A stretch of DNA of 64,000 nucleotides from an uncultured Rhodobacterales bacterium (GCA_903845215.1 CAIMWI010000062.1:53237-117236), one strand, 5' to 3'. Positions 9,445 through 19,268 are shown, numbered from the stretch's first letter. A program made the numbers and translations. Notes: generated from the sequence alone by a model not told the origin.

Positions 9445-10425
9445 GTGCATATTCTTGTCACGGGTGGGGCTGGGTATATCGGATCTCATGCCTGCAAAGC
9501 GCTGGCAAAGGCGGGCTTTGTACCGGTGGTCTATGACAACCTGTCCACGGGTTGGGCCGAAGCCGTGCGCTTTGGCCCCTTGGTGGAAGGCGATCTTATG
9601 GACCGCGCGGCCCTTGATGCGGCTTTTGCCCATTACAAGCCCCTCGCTGTGATGCACTTTGCGGCCCTGTCGCTTGTGGGCGAATCAATGACCAATCCGG
9701 CCAAGTATTGGCGCACCAACGTCAACGGTTCGCTCAACTTGATCGAGGCGACTTTGGCAGCAGGCGTCAAACACATCGTCTTTTCTTCAACCTGCGCCAC
9801 TTACGGCGACCAAGACGGCGTGACGCTCAACGAAGACACCCAACAAATGCCCATCAACGCCTATGGCGGATCCAAACGTGCCATCGAAATGATGCTGCGC
9901 GATTTTGAACGCAGCGATGGCCTGGAATCGGTGATCTTTCGCTATTTCAACGTTGCAGGTGCAGATCCAGATGGCGAGGTGGGCGAACAGCATATCCCCG
10001 AAACCCACTTGATCCCCCTGATGCTTGAGGCGATTGACGGCAAACGTCCGGCGCTTACGGTCTTTGGGTCCGATTATCCCACGCCGGACGGCACATGCAT
10101 TCGCGATTACGTTCATGTCTGCGATCTGGTCGATGCCCATGTGCTGGGTCTGCGCTGGCTGCAAGCAGACAAAGGCAGCCGGATCTTCTGCTTGGGCTCA
10201 GGCCAAGGCTTTTCTGTGCGCGAGGTGATCGAAGCCAGCAGAGTGGTCACCAACCGTGATGTGCCCATAGTCGCGGGGTCGCGCCGGGCGGGGGATGCGA
10301 CCTCGCTGGTGTGCGGATCTACGCGCGCGGTTCAAGAATTGGGGTGGACACCGCACCGATCAACCCTGACCCAGATGATCGGCGATGCCCTAAAGTGGAG
10401 CAGGCAACCCCCCTTTGCCAAATAA
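9445..10425 (+). CDS. galE: UDP-glucose 4-epimerase
   Basis: HILVTGGAGYIGSHACKAL; catalytic YGGSK; GTG start at 9445 preceded by GGAGGA, downstream of the ORF-track start 9352. Confidence 0.93.
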   Translation: MHILVTGGAGYIGSHACKALAKAGFVPVVYDNLSTGWAEAVRFGPLVEGDLMDRAALDAAFAHYKPLAVMHFAALSLVGESMTNPAKYWRTNVNGSLNLIEATLAAGVKHIVFSSTCATYGDQDGVTLNEDTQQMPINAYGGSKRAIEMMLRDFERSDGLESVIFRYFNVAGADPDGEVGEQHIPETHLIPLMLEAIDGKRPALTVFGSDYPTPDGTCIRDYVHVCDLVDAHVLGLRWLQADKGSRIFCLGSGQGFSVREVIEASRVVTNRDVPIVAGSRRAGDATSLVCGSTRAVQELGWTPHRSTLTQMIGDALKWSRQPPFAK

Positions 10426-10433
10426 GCACCCTT

Positions 10434-10486
10434 GAATTTTCGCAGAAAATTCGCGGGCCGGGTCTGTGAATTTTCTGCGAAAATTC
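10434..10486. repeat. Two inverted copies of a 19-bp hairpin element (GAATTTTCGCAGAAAATTC / GAATTTTCTGCGAAAATTC); probable bidirectional terminator
   Basis: Copies at 10434-10452 and 10468-10486 are exact reverse complements; 7-bp arms; between convergent galE and CN-hydrolase genes. Confidence 0.85.
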
Positions 10487-10506
10487 ACCGCACTGCCCCA
10501 ATTCGA

Positions 10507-11307
10507 TCAAATCATCCTGAAATCATGCGCCTGCGTTGACAGGCGCGCCGGATCAAACACGATGGGCACATCCGCCACCAACAGCGTCGGTCCAGCGCCC
10601 GCTTGGGCCACCACCTCGCCATAAGGGTTTGCGATGACCGACAGGCCGAAATAGTCGCAATCGCCTTCGATACCACAATAGTTCGCATAGGCGATGGTCA
10701 ATCCATGATTGGCAGCATGGGCGGGCACCGTAACCTTTGAGACATAGGTATAGGGCACGGGGCAAGCCGTTGGGCACAAGATCACCTTGACGCCTTGGGC
10801 TGCAAGCGCCGCAATATGCGGGGCAAATTCGATATCATAACAGATTAACACCGCCGCCTTGACCCCATCCAGATCAAAGATTGCATAGGAGTCTCCGGGC
10901 GAAAACAGCCGCTTTTCCCTTGGCCCGAAGAGTTGAATCTTGCGGTAATGCGCAACCTCGACCCCTTCGGCGCTAAAGGCCACGGCAGAGTTATAGCGCG
11001 CCTCGCTATCGCGTTCGGCATAGCCCACAACCACACCACACCCCGCAGCCATCGACATGGCCGACAGACGGGCGTGCCATGCGCCGCCACGTTCCTGCGC
11101 CAGATCGGTCAGGCTGTCTTGGTTGTAGCCGGGCAGATACAATTCAGGCGCCACCAGCATCTTTGCCCCCATGGCCCCTGCCGCGCGCATCGCCTGGCCA
11201 AGTGTCGCAAAGGCCAACTTGATGTCGGCTTGCACAGACGGGCCCTGCCACAGGGCTATGCGATAAGTCTGATCCATAGCGCATTCAAGCAGACCTCCGC
11301 GTTGCAC
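10507..11307 (-). CDS. Carbon-nitrogen hydrolase (nitrilase) family protein
   Basis: LVAPELYLPGYN (Glu), HYRKIQLFG (Lys) and AVLICYDIEF (Cys) catalytic triad motifs; start may be the internal MDQTYRIALWQGP. Confidence 0.88.
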   Translation of the reverse strand: MQRGGLLECAMDQTYRIALWQGPSVQADIKLAFATLGQAMRAAGAMGAKMLVAPELYLPGYNQDSLTDLAQERGGAWHARLSAMSMAAGCGVVVGYAERDSEARYNSAVAFSAEGVEVAHYRKIQLFGPREKRLFSPGDSYAIFDLDGVKAAVLICYDIEFAPHIAALAAQGVKVILCPTACPVPYTYVSKVTVPAHAANHGLTIAYANYCGIEGDCDYFGLSVIANPYGEVVAQAGAGPTLLVADVPIVFDPARLSTQAHDFRMI

Positions 11308-11394
11308 GCAAGCAATGCACAGCCCGCGTTCAAGGATTTACACTTTGGCTTGGCTGACCGACACTGCAACCGCGTCCGCTAGAAAGGCTTTGCC

Positions 11395-12597
11395 ATGACC
11401 GAGGTTTTTATCTGCGACTATATCCGCACGCCCATCGGGCGGTTTGGCGGGGCGCTGTCATCGGTGCGCACCGATGATCTGGCGGCTCTGCCGATCAAGG
11501 CGCTGATGGCGCGGCATGCAGGGCTTGACTGGCACGCGCTGGACGAGGTGATCTTGGGATGCGCCAATCAGGCGGGCGAAGACAACCGCAACATCGCGCG
11601 TATGGCAGCTTTGCTGGCTGGCCTGCCGGTGACAGTGCCGGGGACCACAGTCAACCGGCTGTGTGGATCGGGTATGGACGCCGTGTTGATAGCCTACCGC
11701 CAAATCCGCTCGGGCGAGGCGGATTTGATCATCGCAGGGGGCGTGGAAAGCATGTCACGCGCCCCCTTCGTGATGCCAAAGGCAGAAACCGCCTTTTCTC
11801 GCTCAGCTGAGATTTTTGACACAACCATCGGTTGGCGCTTCATCAACCCCGTCATTCAGGCAGAATTCGGCACCGATTCAATGCCCGAGACGGCCGAAAA
11901 CGTGGCGGAAGACCACGCCATTTCCCGCGCCGACCAAGACGCCTTCGCCCTGCGCAGTCAGGCCAAGGCCGCCACCGCCCAAGCCAATGGCCGCCTAAGC
12001 GCCGAGATCACCGCCGTGACCCTGCCCCAACGCAAGGGGCCTGCTTTAGAGGTGACCCAAGACGAACACCCCCGCCCCACCACGATCGAGGCGCTGGCCC
12101 GTCTGGACACGCCCTTTCGCAGGGGCGGCACTGTTACGGCGGGCAATGCCGCAGGCATCAATGACGGGGCCGCAGGGCTTATCGTCGCCTCGGCTTTGGC
12201 GGCAAAACGTCACGGGCTGACGCCTTTGGCACGGATATTGGGCGGGGCTACGGCGGGCGTACCCCCGCGCATCATGGGGATCGGCCCCGCGCCAGCCGCC
12301 CAAAAGCTGTTGGCGCGGTTGGGGCTGGCCCAAGCCGATTTCGACATGATCGAACTGAACGAGGCCTTTGCCTCGCAAGGCCTTGCGACCTTGCGCCTTT
12401 TGGGCATTGCCGATGATGACCCGCGTGTGAACCCCAACGGTGGCGCAATTGCGCTGGGCCATCCCTTGGGCATGACAGGGGCGCGCATTACAGGTTCTGC
12501 CGCGCTGCAACTTGCCACAACCCCAGCCCGCCGCGCTTTGGCCATGATGTGTATCGGCGTGGGGCAAGGAATTGCTTTGGCGCTGGAACGGGTGTGA
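11395..12597 (+). CDS. pcaF: Thiolase, 3-oxoadipyl-CoA/acetyl-CoA acyltransferase type
   Basis: GCANQAGEDNRNIARMA, NRLCGSGMDAV active Cys, NPNGGAIALGHPLGMTGAR and MCIGVGQGIA motifs. Confidence 0.82.
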   Translation: MTEVFICDYIRTPIGRFGGALSSVRTDDLAALPIKALMARHAGLDWHALDEVILGCANQAGEDNRNIARMAALLAGLPVTVPGTTVNRLCGSGMDAVLIAYRQIRSGEADLIIAGGVESMSRAPFVMPKAETAFSRSAEIFDTTIGWRFINPVIQAEFGTDSMPETAENVAEDHAISRADQDAFALRSQAKAATAQANGRLSAEITAVTLPQRKGPALEVTQDEHPRPTTIEALARLDTPFRRGGTVTAGNAAGINDGAAGLIVASALAAKRHGLTPLARILGGATAGVPPRIMGIGPAPAAQKLLARLGLAQADFDMIELNEAFASQGLATLRLLGIADDDPRVNPNGGAIALGHPLGMTGARITGSAALQLATTPARRALAMMCIGVGQGIALALERV

Positions 12598-12657
12598 TTG
12601 GGGCATCTTGGCCCAACCCCCCTTGCCATCACTGCCCGCCTTTGCCACGGTGCCGCC

Positions 12658-13128
12658 ATGAACACCCTCAGTCCCCAGCCCCTGACAGCCCAAGCCTTTG
12701 CCCCTTTCGGCGATGTGCTGGATGCGACCGGTGATTTTCGTTTGATCAACGATGGTTTTTGCCAGCGCCACCATGATCTTGCGCAGGTGGATACGGGCGG
12801 GTCCAAGACGGGCATATCCATCTTTCAAGCCCAGCCACGCGCCCTGCCCTACCGCTTTGACCTTATCGAGCGCCACCCTGAAGGCAGCCAAGCCTTTATC
12901 CCGATGACCCAGCATCCTTTTTTGGTGATCGTGGCGCTGAACACGACCTCGCAGCCAGTGGCGTTTCTGACCAATGGCGCGCAGGGCATCAATCTGCATC
13001 GTGGCACTTGGCATGGGGTATTGACCCCGCTGCACGCGCCGGGATTGTTCGCCGTGGTCGACCGGATCGGTACAACCACGAACTTGGAAGAATACCGCTA
13101 TCCAAGCGCCTTTACGGTACTGGGCTGA
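12658..13128 (+). CDS. allA: Ureidoglycolate lyase (AllA family)
   Basis: Starts MNTLSPQPLTAQAFAPFGDVLDA; RHPEGSQAFIPM and HRGTWHGVLTPL motifs. Confidence 0.85.
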   Translation: MNTLSPQPLTAQAFAPFGDVLDATGDFRLINDGFCQRHHDLAQVDTGGSKTGISIFQAQPRALPYRFDLIERHPEGSQAFIPMTQHPFLVIVALNTTSQPVAFLTNGAQGINLHRGTWHGVLTPLHAPGLFAVVDRIGTTTNLEEYRYPSAFTVLG

Positions 13129-13132
13129 CCCA

Positions 13133-14275
13133 TCAGGCAGGGCTGCCTTGGGTCAGGCTTTCCAACCGCAAGCCTTTGGCAGAATTGGGCGCAAATCCTA
13201 ACCAGTCTTCGGTCAGATACGCCGCCTTTTGGGCCTCGCCTTTCAGGTGAAGATCCAAAAAGGCCGTGACAAAATGGGCGGCGATGTTGTTCATGCGCGC
13301 GGTGTCCCACACCGCATCGGCGTAGTGTTCAAAGGGCACAAAGGGCAGCCAAGACACGGGGGCCCAGCTTTCCAGCGGCGCCGGAAAAGGGGCGGCTGCA
13401 TTGTGACCTGCGCCCTCAAACGTCAGCAGGTGGCGACTGACGCCCACGGCTTCAGCAAATATCGGCCGCATACCCGTTTCATAGCCCGACACATCATCGC
13501 AACTTCCCGCGAGGATCAACGCCGGCACACGCAACCCTGCCATCCCCGCCGCATCCCAGACCCCGATCTGCCGCCCCCAAGGGCCAATCGGCACAATCGC
13601 CTTAAGCCGAGGGTCCGCCTTAGGCCGTCTGTGCCGTGCCAGATAGGGGCCTACACCCGCGCCCCGCTCCATCGTCAAGGCGGCGTCAGAAACCCCCGCG
13701 CCACCCGCAACCAAAGCCCCGTAGCCGCCCATGGAATAGCCGATGATGGCGATGTTTGTGGCGCCCAAGGCATCAGCCACAAACATCGCATCCAAAGGAC
13801 GATTGACCAAGGTCGACCCAAAGGCCTGCCCGCCCTGATACGCCGGATCATCATAGGTGCTTTCAGGATGGTCGATACTCGCCACCAGATAACCTTTCGA
13901 GGCGAGGTTTTCCCCCAGATGCCCCATCAAAAAGCGGTTGCCCGGATAGCCATGCGACAAGATCACCAGGGGGAAATCGCCCTCCACTGCCACACCATCG
14001 CGCGTGGCACTGCCCGACAGATGCACTGGCGTGCGGCCATCGCGGCTGACGGTGCAATAGGTCGCTGCCGCGCCGCGTGCCGCTGTCGGATACCACAGTT
14101 CCACCACCAGCTTGCGGTCGCTGACAGCGGGGTCGCCAGCCATGGCGGCCAGCACATCCAACTGCGCTGGGTTGACCAATTCCAGCGTCTTGACCCCCAC
14201 CGCATAAGCCCCAAGCTGGGCCAGCGCCGGCGCATCGGGGCGGATCAGGTCGATGCGGTTGTCGTGGGAGGTCAT
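13133..14275 (-). CDS. Alpha/beta hydrolase, dienelactone-hydrolase-like
   Basis: IIGYSMGGYGALV nucleophile elbow, LVILSHGYPGNRF oxyanion region; start chosen at MTSHDNRIDL. Confidence 0.8.
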   Translation of the reverse strand: MTSHDNRIDLIRPDAPALAQLGAYAVGVKTLELVNPAQLDVLAAMAGDPAVSDRKLVVELWYPTAARGAAATYCTVSRDGRTPVHLSGSATRDGVAVEGDFPLVILSHGYPGNRFLMGHLGENLASKGYLVASIDHPESTYDDPAYQGGQAFGSTLVNRPLDAMFVADALGATNIAIIGYSMGGYGALVAGGAGVSDAALTMERGAGVGPYLARHRRPKADPRLKAIVPIGPWGRQIGVWDAAGMAGLRVPALILAGSCDDVSGYETGMRPIFAEAVGVSRHLLTFEGAGHNAAAPFPAPLESWAPVSWLPFVPFEHYADAVWDTARMNNIAAHFVTAFLDLHLKGEAQKAAYLTEDWLGFAPNSAKGLRLESLTQGSPA

Positions 14276-14337
14276 GCTATAGCTCCTCTGCTGGGGCAAG
14301 GTTAGGGAAGTCAGGGCAAACTTCCAGCCCGCAAAAT

Positions 14338-14367
14338 GAAAAAGGGGCAGCCTTTCGGCCACCCCTT
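14338..14367 (-). terminator. Rho-independent terminator of cspA
   Basis: Minus strand AAGGGGTGGCC-GAAA-GGCTGCCCCTT followed by a T-run, downstream of the cspA stop. Confidence 0.75.
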
Positions 14368-14409
14368 GTCCAAAACTTTTGCCCTAGGCCTAGGCCCAAG
14401 GCGCAAAGC

Positions 14410-14616
14410 TTATGCCAGCGCCAGATTGATCGCCGACTCGCGGCCATCACGGCCAGCTTCGATGTCGAAAGTCACGGCTTGGCCATCAGCCAATTGGCGG
14501 ATGCCAGCGCGTTCCATGGCAGTAATATGGACGAACACGTCCTTCTTGCCGCCTTCCGGAGCGATAAAGCCGAAACCTTTAGTTGCGTTGAACCATTTCA
14601 CGGTGCCCTTGGCCAT
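14410..14616 (-). CDS. cspA: Cold-shock protein, CspA family
   Basis: 68 aa [38 protein letters not shown] with RNP motifs; ORF track over-extends to 15111. Confidence 0.95.
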   Translation of the reverse strand: MAKGTVKWFNATKGFGFIAPEGGKKDVFVHITAMERAGIRQLADGQAVTFDIEAGRDGRESAINLALA

Positions 14617-15101
14617 CGTGTGTACTCCTGTTTGTCTGCCATCCGCAGGTTTGCGATGGCCCGGCGCAGTCACGTCAAGATCGAAAGCTGCAGCCGTAGC
14701 CAGACAGGGTCGATAATTAGCGGTTCGCTCTGTGCACATGCGCTCTTTCCCCAACAAAAGCAAGCCCCGCCGCAAGAATGCCCAAGGTGGGGGCTTGTAT
14801 CTGTTGCTTGGTAAGGCAAAAGTGATGTCTTTTGGTGCGAAGCCTCGCCTATAGCTAGCTGTTGGGCGGCCATGCGACGGCTTTGCTACCACATCCAGTG
14901 TGGCTATGGCCGTAATTGCGCCTATCGGTAAGCCACTGTCGCAGATGTGGTGAAATCCGCAGATGTCATCGCCGTGCTTTCCGCAAAATGATTCTATTCC
15001 ACCGAAAATATCGGGGAACAGCCCCTCAGTTGCGGTCCTTTGGGCCAAGCGTGATTGACAACCCCACCCCCCTTTGCCTTGATGACGCCAAAGGTACTCC
15101 G

Positions 15102-16091
15102 ATGATCCCAACGCTTGGCGCCAACCTCACCACTCCCCCCCCCGTTCTGCCCGAGGCGACGGCTTTGGATTTGCTGCTTACCCATTGGGGCCTGACAGGC
15201 ACACTTGTGCCTTTGACCTCTGAGCGCGACTTGAACTATCGGGTCACGGCGGCGCAAGGGCGCTTTGTTTTCAAACTGGCCAATCTGGCCGAGCCAGAGG
15301 CCGTCACACAGTTTCAAACCCGCGCGCTGTTGCATCTGGAAGGGTCAGACCTGCCCGTGCCCCGCGTTGTGCGCACCAAAGCGGGGGCCACCGAAGTCGC
15401 CACCCCCCACGGCATCTTGCGCCTGCTGACATATCTTGAGGGCCAACCCCTCTATTCTGCGCCAAAGTCATTGGCACAACGCGCTGCGATCGGCCAGGCG
15501 GCAGCGCGCCTTTCGCTGGGCTTGCAAGGGTTCGCCCACCCCGCCAGCCGCCAAGACCTGCAATGGGATATCCGCCACGCCGCCCGCCTGCGCCCCTTGC
15601 TGGGCGACATCACCGCCGACCTGCGCCCGCTGTGCGCCCAAACGCTGGATGTGTTCGAAAAAACCGTTCTGCCCCACCTGCCCGACTGTCGCTGGCAGGT
15701 GGTGCATAACGATATGAACCCGCATAACCTGCTGACCGACCCCGCCGACCCGACCCGTATTACCGGGATCTTGGACTTTGGCGATATGGTGGAAACGCCC
15801 CTGATCTGCGACATGGCCGTGGCAGCCAGCTATCAGGTCGACCCAGACGCGCCGTTGCAAAGCCTAGCCACCTTTGCCCGTGCCTATCACGCCACCCTGC
15901 CACTGACGGCGCTGGAACAAAGCCTGTTTGTGCCCCTGACAGCCGCGCGGATGCTGACCACACTGGCCATCGCCTCGGCCCGTGCGGCGCGCTATCCTGA
16001 CAACGCGCCCTACATCTTGCGCAACGTGCCCTCTGCCAGCGCGGGGCTGCGCGCTTTGGTGGGTCTGAACCTGTCCAGCCTGTGGGGGTAA
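15102..16091 (+). CDS. APH-family phosphotransferase (homoserine/hydroxylysine kinase-like)
   Basis: [12 protein letters not shown] (HxDxxxxN) and [20 protein letters not shown] (DFGD) catalytic motifs; start at [11 protein letters not shown]. Confidence 0.82.
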   Translation: MIPTLGANLTTPPPVLPEATALDLLLTHWGLTGTLVPLTSERDLNYRVTAAQGRFVFKLANLAEPEAVTQFQTRALLHLEGSDLPVPRVVRTKAGATEVATPHGILRLLTYLEGQPLYSAPKSLAQRAAIGQAAARLSLGLQGFAHPASRQDLQWDIRHAARLRPLLGDITADLRPLCAQTLDVFEKTVLPHLPDCRWQVVHNDMNPHNLLTDPADPTRITGILDFGDMVETPLICDMAVAASYQVDPDAPLQSLATFARAYHATLPLTALEQSLFVPLTAARMLTTLAIASARAARYPDNAPYILRNVPSASAGLRALVGLNLSSLWG

Positions 16092-16094
16092 GCG

Positions 16095-17405
16095 ATGAAA
16101 CGCGATGAAACGATGGTCAACGCCTATGTCCCCGGCCAAGGCAACCTGTCGCCGCAAGATCAGGCCCTTGTCGCCCGCCGCCAGCGGCTGCTGGGGCCGG
16201 CCTACCGGCTGTTTTACGAAACCCCCGTGCATCTGGTGCGCGGCGAAGGGGTTTGGCTGTATGATGCCGAGGGCAAAGCCTATCTTGACTGCTACAACAA
16301 CGTGGCAAGCTTGGGCCATTGCCACCCCCATGTCACCCAAGCCACCGCCAAACAGGCCGCAACCTATGCCAGCCACACCCGCTATCTGAACGAGGTCGTG
16401 CTGGATTGCGCCGAAAAGCTGCTGTCGCACTTTCCGCCTGCGCTGTCGCAGGTGATGTTCACCTGCACCGGATCCGAGGCGAACGATCTGGCCCTGCGCA
16501 TCGCCTTTGCCCAAACCGGCGGCACCGGCGTGATCGTCACGCAAAACGCCTATCACGGGGTAACGCATACAGTGTCGGGGCTTTCGCCCTCGCTGGGGTC
16601 TGGCGTGGCCTTGGGCCAGCATGTGCGCACCATTCCCGCGCCTGATCCGGCGCAGATGGAAGGCGATCTGGGGCAGGCCTTTGCCGCCGCCGTGCAAGGC
16701 GCGGTCGATGACCTTATGCGCCACGGCATCAAACCCGCTGTACTGATCGTGGACACCGTGTTCTCGTCAGACGGCGTCTTCGCTGATCCGGTTGGGTTCT
16801 TGCAGCCTGCGGTCGATGTGATCCGCAAAGCCGGCGGCCTGTTCATCGCTGACGAGGTTCAGCCCGGTTTCGGGCGCACCGGTGGGCATTGGTGGGGCTT
16901 TGAACGCCACGGACTGCTTCCCGATATGGTCAGCTTGGGCAAACCCATGGGCAACGGCTACCCTGTGGCAGCCTTGGTCTTGCGCCCCGAAGTCTTGGCC
17001 GAATTCGGCGCAAAGGGGCGCTATTTCAACACCTTCGGCGGCAACGCCGTGGCCTGCGCCACTGCCATTGCGGTGATGGAAGTGATTGAAGACCAAGCCC
17101 TGCTGCACAACGCTGCCACTGTGGGCCAGCACATGGCCGATGGCCTGCGCGCCTTGGCCAAAACCCACGCAAGCCTGGGCCCTCTGCGTTCCACAGGTCT
17201 GTTTTTCGGCCAAGACATCACCCGCGACGGCAGCCCCGATGGGGTCGAAGCGGCCCGTGTGGTCAACGCGTTGCGGGATGCAGGCGTTCTGATCTCGGCC
17301 ACCGGCCCCAAGGGCCACACCCTGAAAATCCGCCCGCCTCTGATCCTGCAAAAGTCGCAAGCCGACCTGTTCTTGGAAAAACTGGATCAAGCCCTAAAAC
17401 CCTGA
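16095..17405 (+). CDS. Class III PLP-dependent aminotransferase/phospho-lyase family protein
   Basis: FIADEVQPGFGRTG, SLGKPMGNGYPVAA (PLP Lys) and YLDCYNNVASLGHCHPHV motifs. Confidence 0.88.
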   Translation: MKRDETMVNAYVPGQGNLSPQDQALVARRQRLLGPAYRLFYETPVHLVRGEGVWLYDAEGKAYLDCYNNVASLGHCHPHVTQATAKQAATYASHTRYLNEVVLDCAEKLLSHFPPALSQVMFTCTGSEANDLALRIAFAQTGGTGVIVTQNAYHGVTHTVSGLSPSLGSGVALGQHVRTIPAPDPAQMEGDLGQAFAAAVQGAVDDLMRHGIKPAVLIVDTVFSSDGVFADPVGFLQPAVDVIRKAGGLFIADEVQPGFGRTGGHWWGFERHGLLPDMVSLGKPMGNGYPVAALVLRPEVLAEFGAKGRYFNTFGGNAVACATAIAVMEVIEDQALLHNAATVGQHMADGLRALAKTHASLGPLRSTGLFFGQDITRDGSPDGVEAARVVNALRDAGVLISATGPKGHTLKIRPPLILQKSQADLFLEKLDQALKP

Positions 17406-17408
17406 TCC

Positions 17409-17436
17409 TTTCATATGTGCCCAAATATCCCCGGGG
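17409..17436. repeat. Intergenic motif TTTCATATGTGCCCAAATATCCCCGGGG, copy A
   Basis: Same core recurs twice at 21727-21786 and partially near 43344. Confidence 0.75.
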
Positions 17437-17456
17437 TCAAAGGGGGCGGGCCCCCT

Positions 17457-18158
17457 TTACGCCTCCGCCGCTTGCCGCAAAGCGCGGATATTGGCCCCGT
17501 AGGCGGCAGGGTTATCCGCCGTGCCGCCCTTGAACACCGAAGACCCCGCAACCAGCGCATCCGCCCCCGCCGCCACCAAGGCACGGGCATTGTCCAGCGT
17601 AACACCGCCGTCAATCTCGATATGGATCGTGCGATCTGCGATCATCGCCCGCAAGGCTGCGATCTTGCCCATCTGCGACGGGATCAGCTTTTGCCCGCCA
17701 AAGCCGGGGTTGACCGTCATCACACAGATCAGGTCGATATCGTCCAACAGATAGGGCACCGCCTCGATCCCCGTGCCAGGGTTGATGGCCAACCCCGCCT
17801 TGCAGCCCAAAGCCCGAATGGTTTGCAGCGTGCGGTGGATATGCGGCCCGCTTTCCAGATGGACGGTTAGAATATCAGCCCCCGCCTTGGCAAATGCCTC
17901 TAGATAGGCATCCACCGGAGAGATCATCAAATGCACGTCCATCACCCCCGCGATATGGGGCCGCAGGGCCGCGCACATGGCAGGCCCAAAGGTCAGGTTG
18001 GGCACGAAATGGCCATCCATCACGTCGATATGCACCCAATCGCTACCCTGCGCTTCGATGGCGCGGCATTCAGCGCCGAAATTGGCAAAATCGGCGGCAA
18101 GGATTGATGGCGCGATCTTGACGGCGCGCGAAAAGGCGGGGCTTTTGGAAAGGGTCAT
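17457..18158 (-). CDS. rpe: Ribulose-phosphate 3-epimerase
   Basis: IAPSILAADFANFGAE, HIDVMDGHFVPNLTFGP and VNPGFGGQKLI motifs; start at MTLSKSPAF. Confidence 0.95.
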   Translation of the reverse strand: MTLSKSPAFSRAVKIAPSILAADFANFGAECRAIEAQGSDWVHIDVMDGHFVPNLTFGPAMCAALRPHIAGVMDVHLMISPVDAYLEAFAKAGADILTVHLESGPHIHRTLQTIRALGCKAGLAINPGTGIEAVPYLLDDIDLICVMTVNPGFGGQKLIPSQMGKIAALRAMIADRTIHIEIDGGVTLDNARALVAAGADALVAGSSVFKGGTADNPAAYGANIRALRQAAEA

Positions 18159-18281
18159 GGCGTCCTCCTGTGACCAAGCGGGTGTGCCGCAGCACACAGC
18201 GCCGGTCAAGTCCCGCCCAATCGCTGCATTGCAGCGCCCCGCAAAATATGATCAAATTCTGTAAGGGAACAGGAGGTCACG

Positions 18282-19259
18282 ATGCAGGTCTTCATCAACG
18301 GCTTTGGCCGGATCGGACGTTCTGTGCTGCGGGCTTGGGCGCAATCGCCCGCCACTTGGCCGGGGCTGACCATCGCCGGCATCAACGACATCGCCGCAGC
18401 CGAGATGTGCGCCTATCTGTTCCAATACGATTCCGTCTTTGGCCCATGGCGCGGCAGTGTCAGCCTGACCAGCGCGGCGCTGGTGGTGGACGGTCGCGCG
18501 ATTCCCCTGCACCGCAGCCCCGATCTGTCAGCACTCGACCTGTCCGGCGTCGATGTCGTGATGGAATGCACGGGCCGCGCCGACCGGATGGATGTGGCAC
18601 ATCAAGGCCTGACCGCAGGGGCCAAACGGGTGCTGATATCCGGCCCTTCCAAAGCCGCCGACCTCACCGTTGTTCTGGGCGCGAATGAGGCCATGCTCAA
18701 AGACCAACGCATCATTTCAAACGCCTCGTGCACCACCAACGCGCTGGCCCCCTTGGTCAAGCTGATGCATGACACTTGGGGCGTTGTGACGGGATCAATG
18801 ACGACAATCCATTGCTACACCGGCAGCCAACCCACCACTGACGCCCCCGCCGCCGACTATGCCCGTTCACGCGCGGCGGCGCTGTCGATGGTGCCCACCA
18901 CCACCTCGGCCCAGCGCCTGCTTGACATCGTGCTGCCCGAGATTGCCGGCCGGATCGAAGGGTCAGCCGTGCGCGTGCCCACCGCTTCTGTTTCGGCGGT
19001 GGACCTTGCCGTGATGCTGCAAACCACGCCGACAGGGGATCAAATCAACGCAAAACTGCGCGCGGCAGGCGGCGTCATCGGCACCACCGATGCGCCACTT
19101 GTCTCGTCAGATTTGCGCGCGCGGCCGGAAAGCATCCTTATGGCCCTGCCCGAAACCCGCGTTACCAAATTCGGTCTTGTCCGCGTCTTTGGGTGGTACG
19201 ACAACGAGTGGGGCTTTTCCAACCGCATGCTGGATGTTGCCTTGAAGATGGGCGGATAG
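18282..19259 (+). CDS. gap: Glyceraldehyde-3-phosphate dehydrogenase, type I
   Basis: INGFGRIGRSVLRA; NASCTTNALAPL active Cys; WYDNEWGFSNRMLD. Confidence 0.95.
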   Translation: MQVFINGFGRIGRSVLRAWAQSPATWPGLTIAGINDIAAAEMCAYLFQYDSVFGPWRGSVSLTSAALVVDGRAIPLHRSPDLSALDLSGVDVVMECTGRADRMDVAHQGLTAGAKRVLISGPSKAADLTVVLGANEAMLKDQRIISNASCTTNALAPLVKLMHDTWGVVTGSMTTIHCYTGSQPTTDAPAADYARSRAAALSMVPTTTSAQRLLDIVLPEIAGRIEGSAVRVPTASVSAVDLAVMLQTTPTGDQINAKLRAAGGVIGTTDAPLVSSDLRARPESILMALPETRVTKFGLVRVFGWYDNEWGFSNRMLDVALKMGG

Positions 19260-19268
19260 ACCCCTGCC

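Noticed and set aside
12046-13035. 329-aa minus-strand ORF
   Set aside because: Antisense to thiolase and allA; no recognisable protein features.
13229-14305. 358-aa plus-strand ORF
   Set aside because: Antisense to the alpha/beta hydrolase, which has clear catalytic motifs; the ORF is Arg/His/Gln-rich with no domain.
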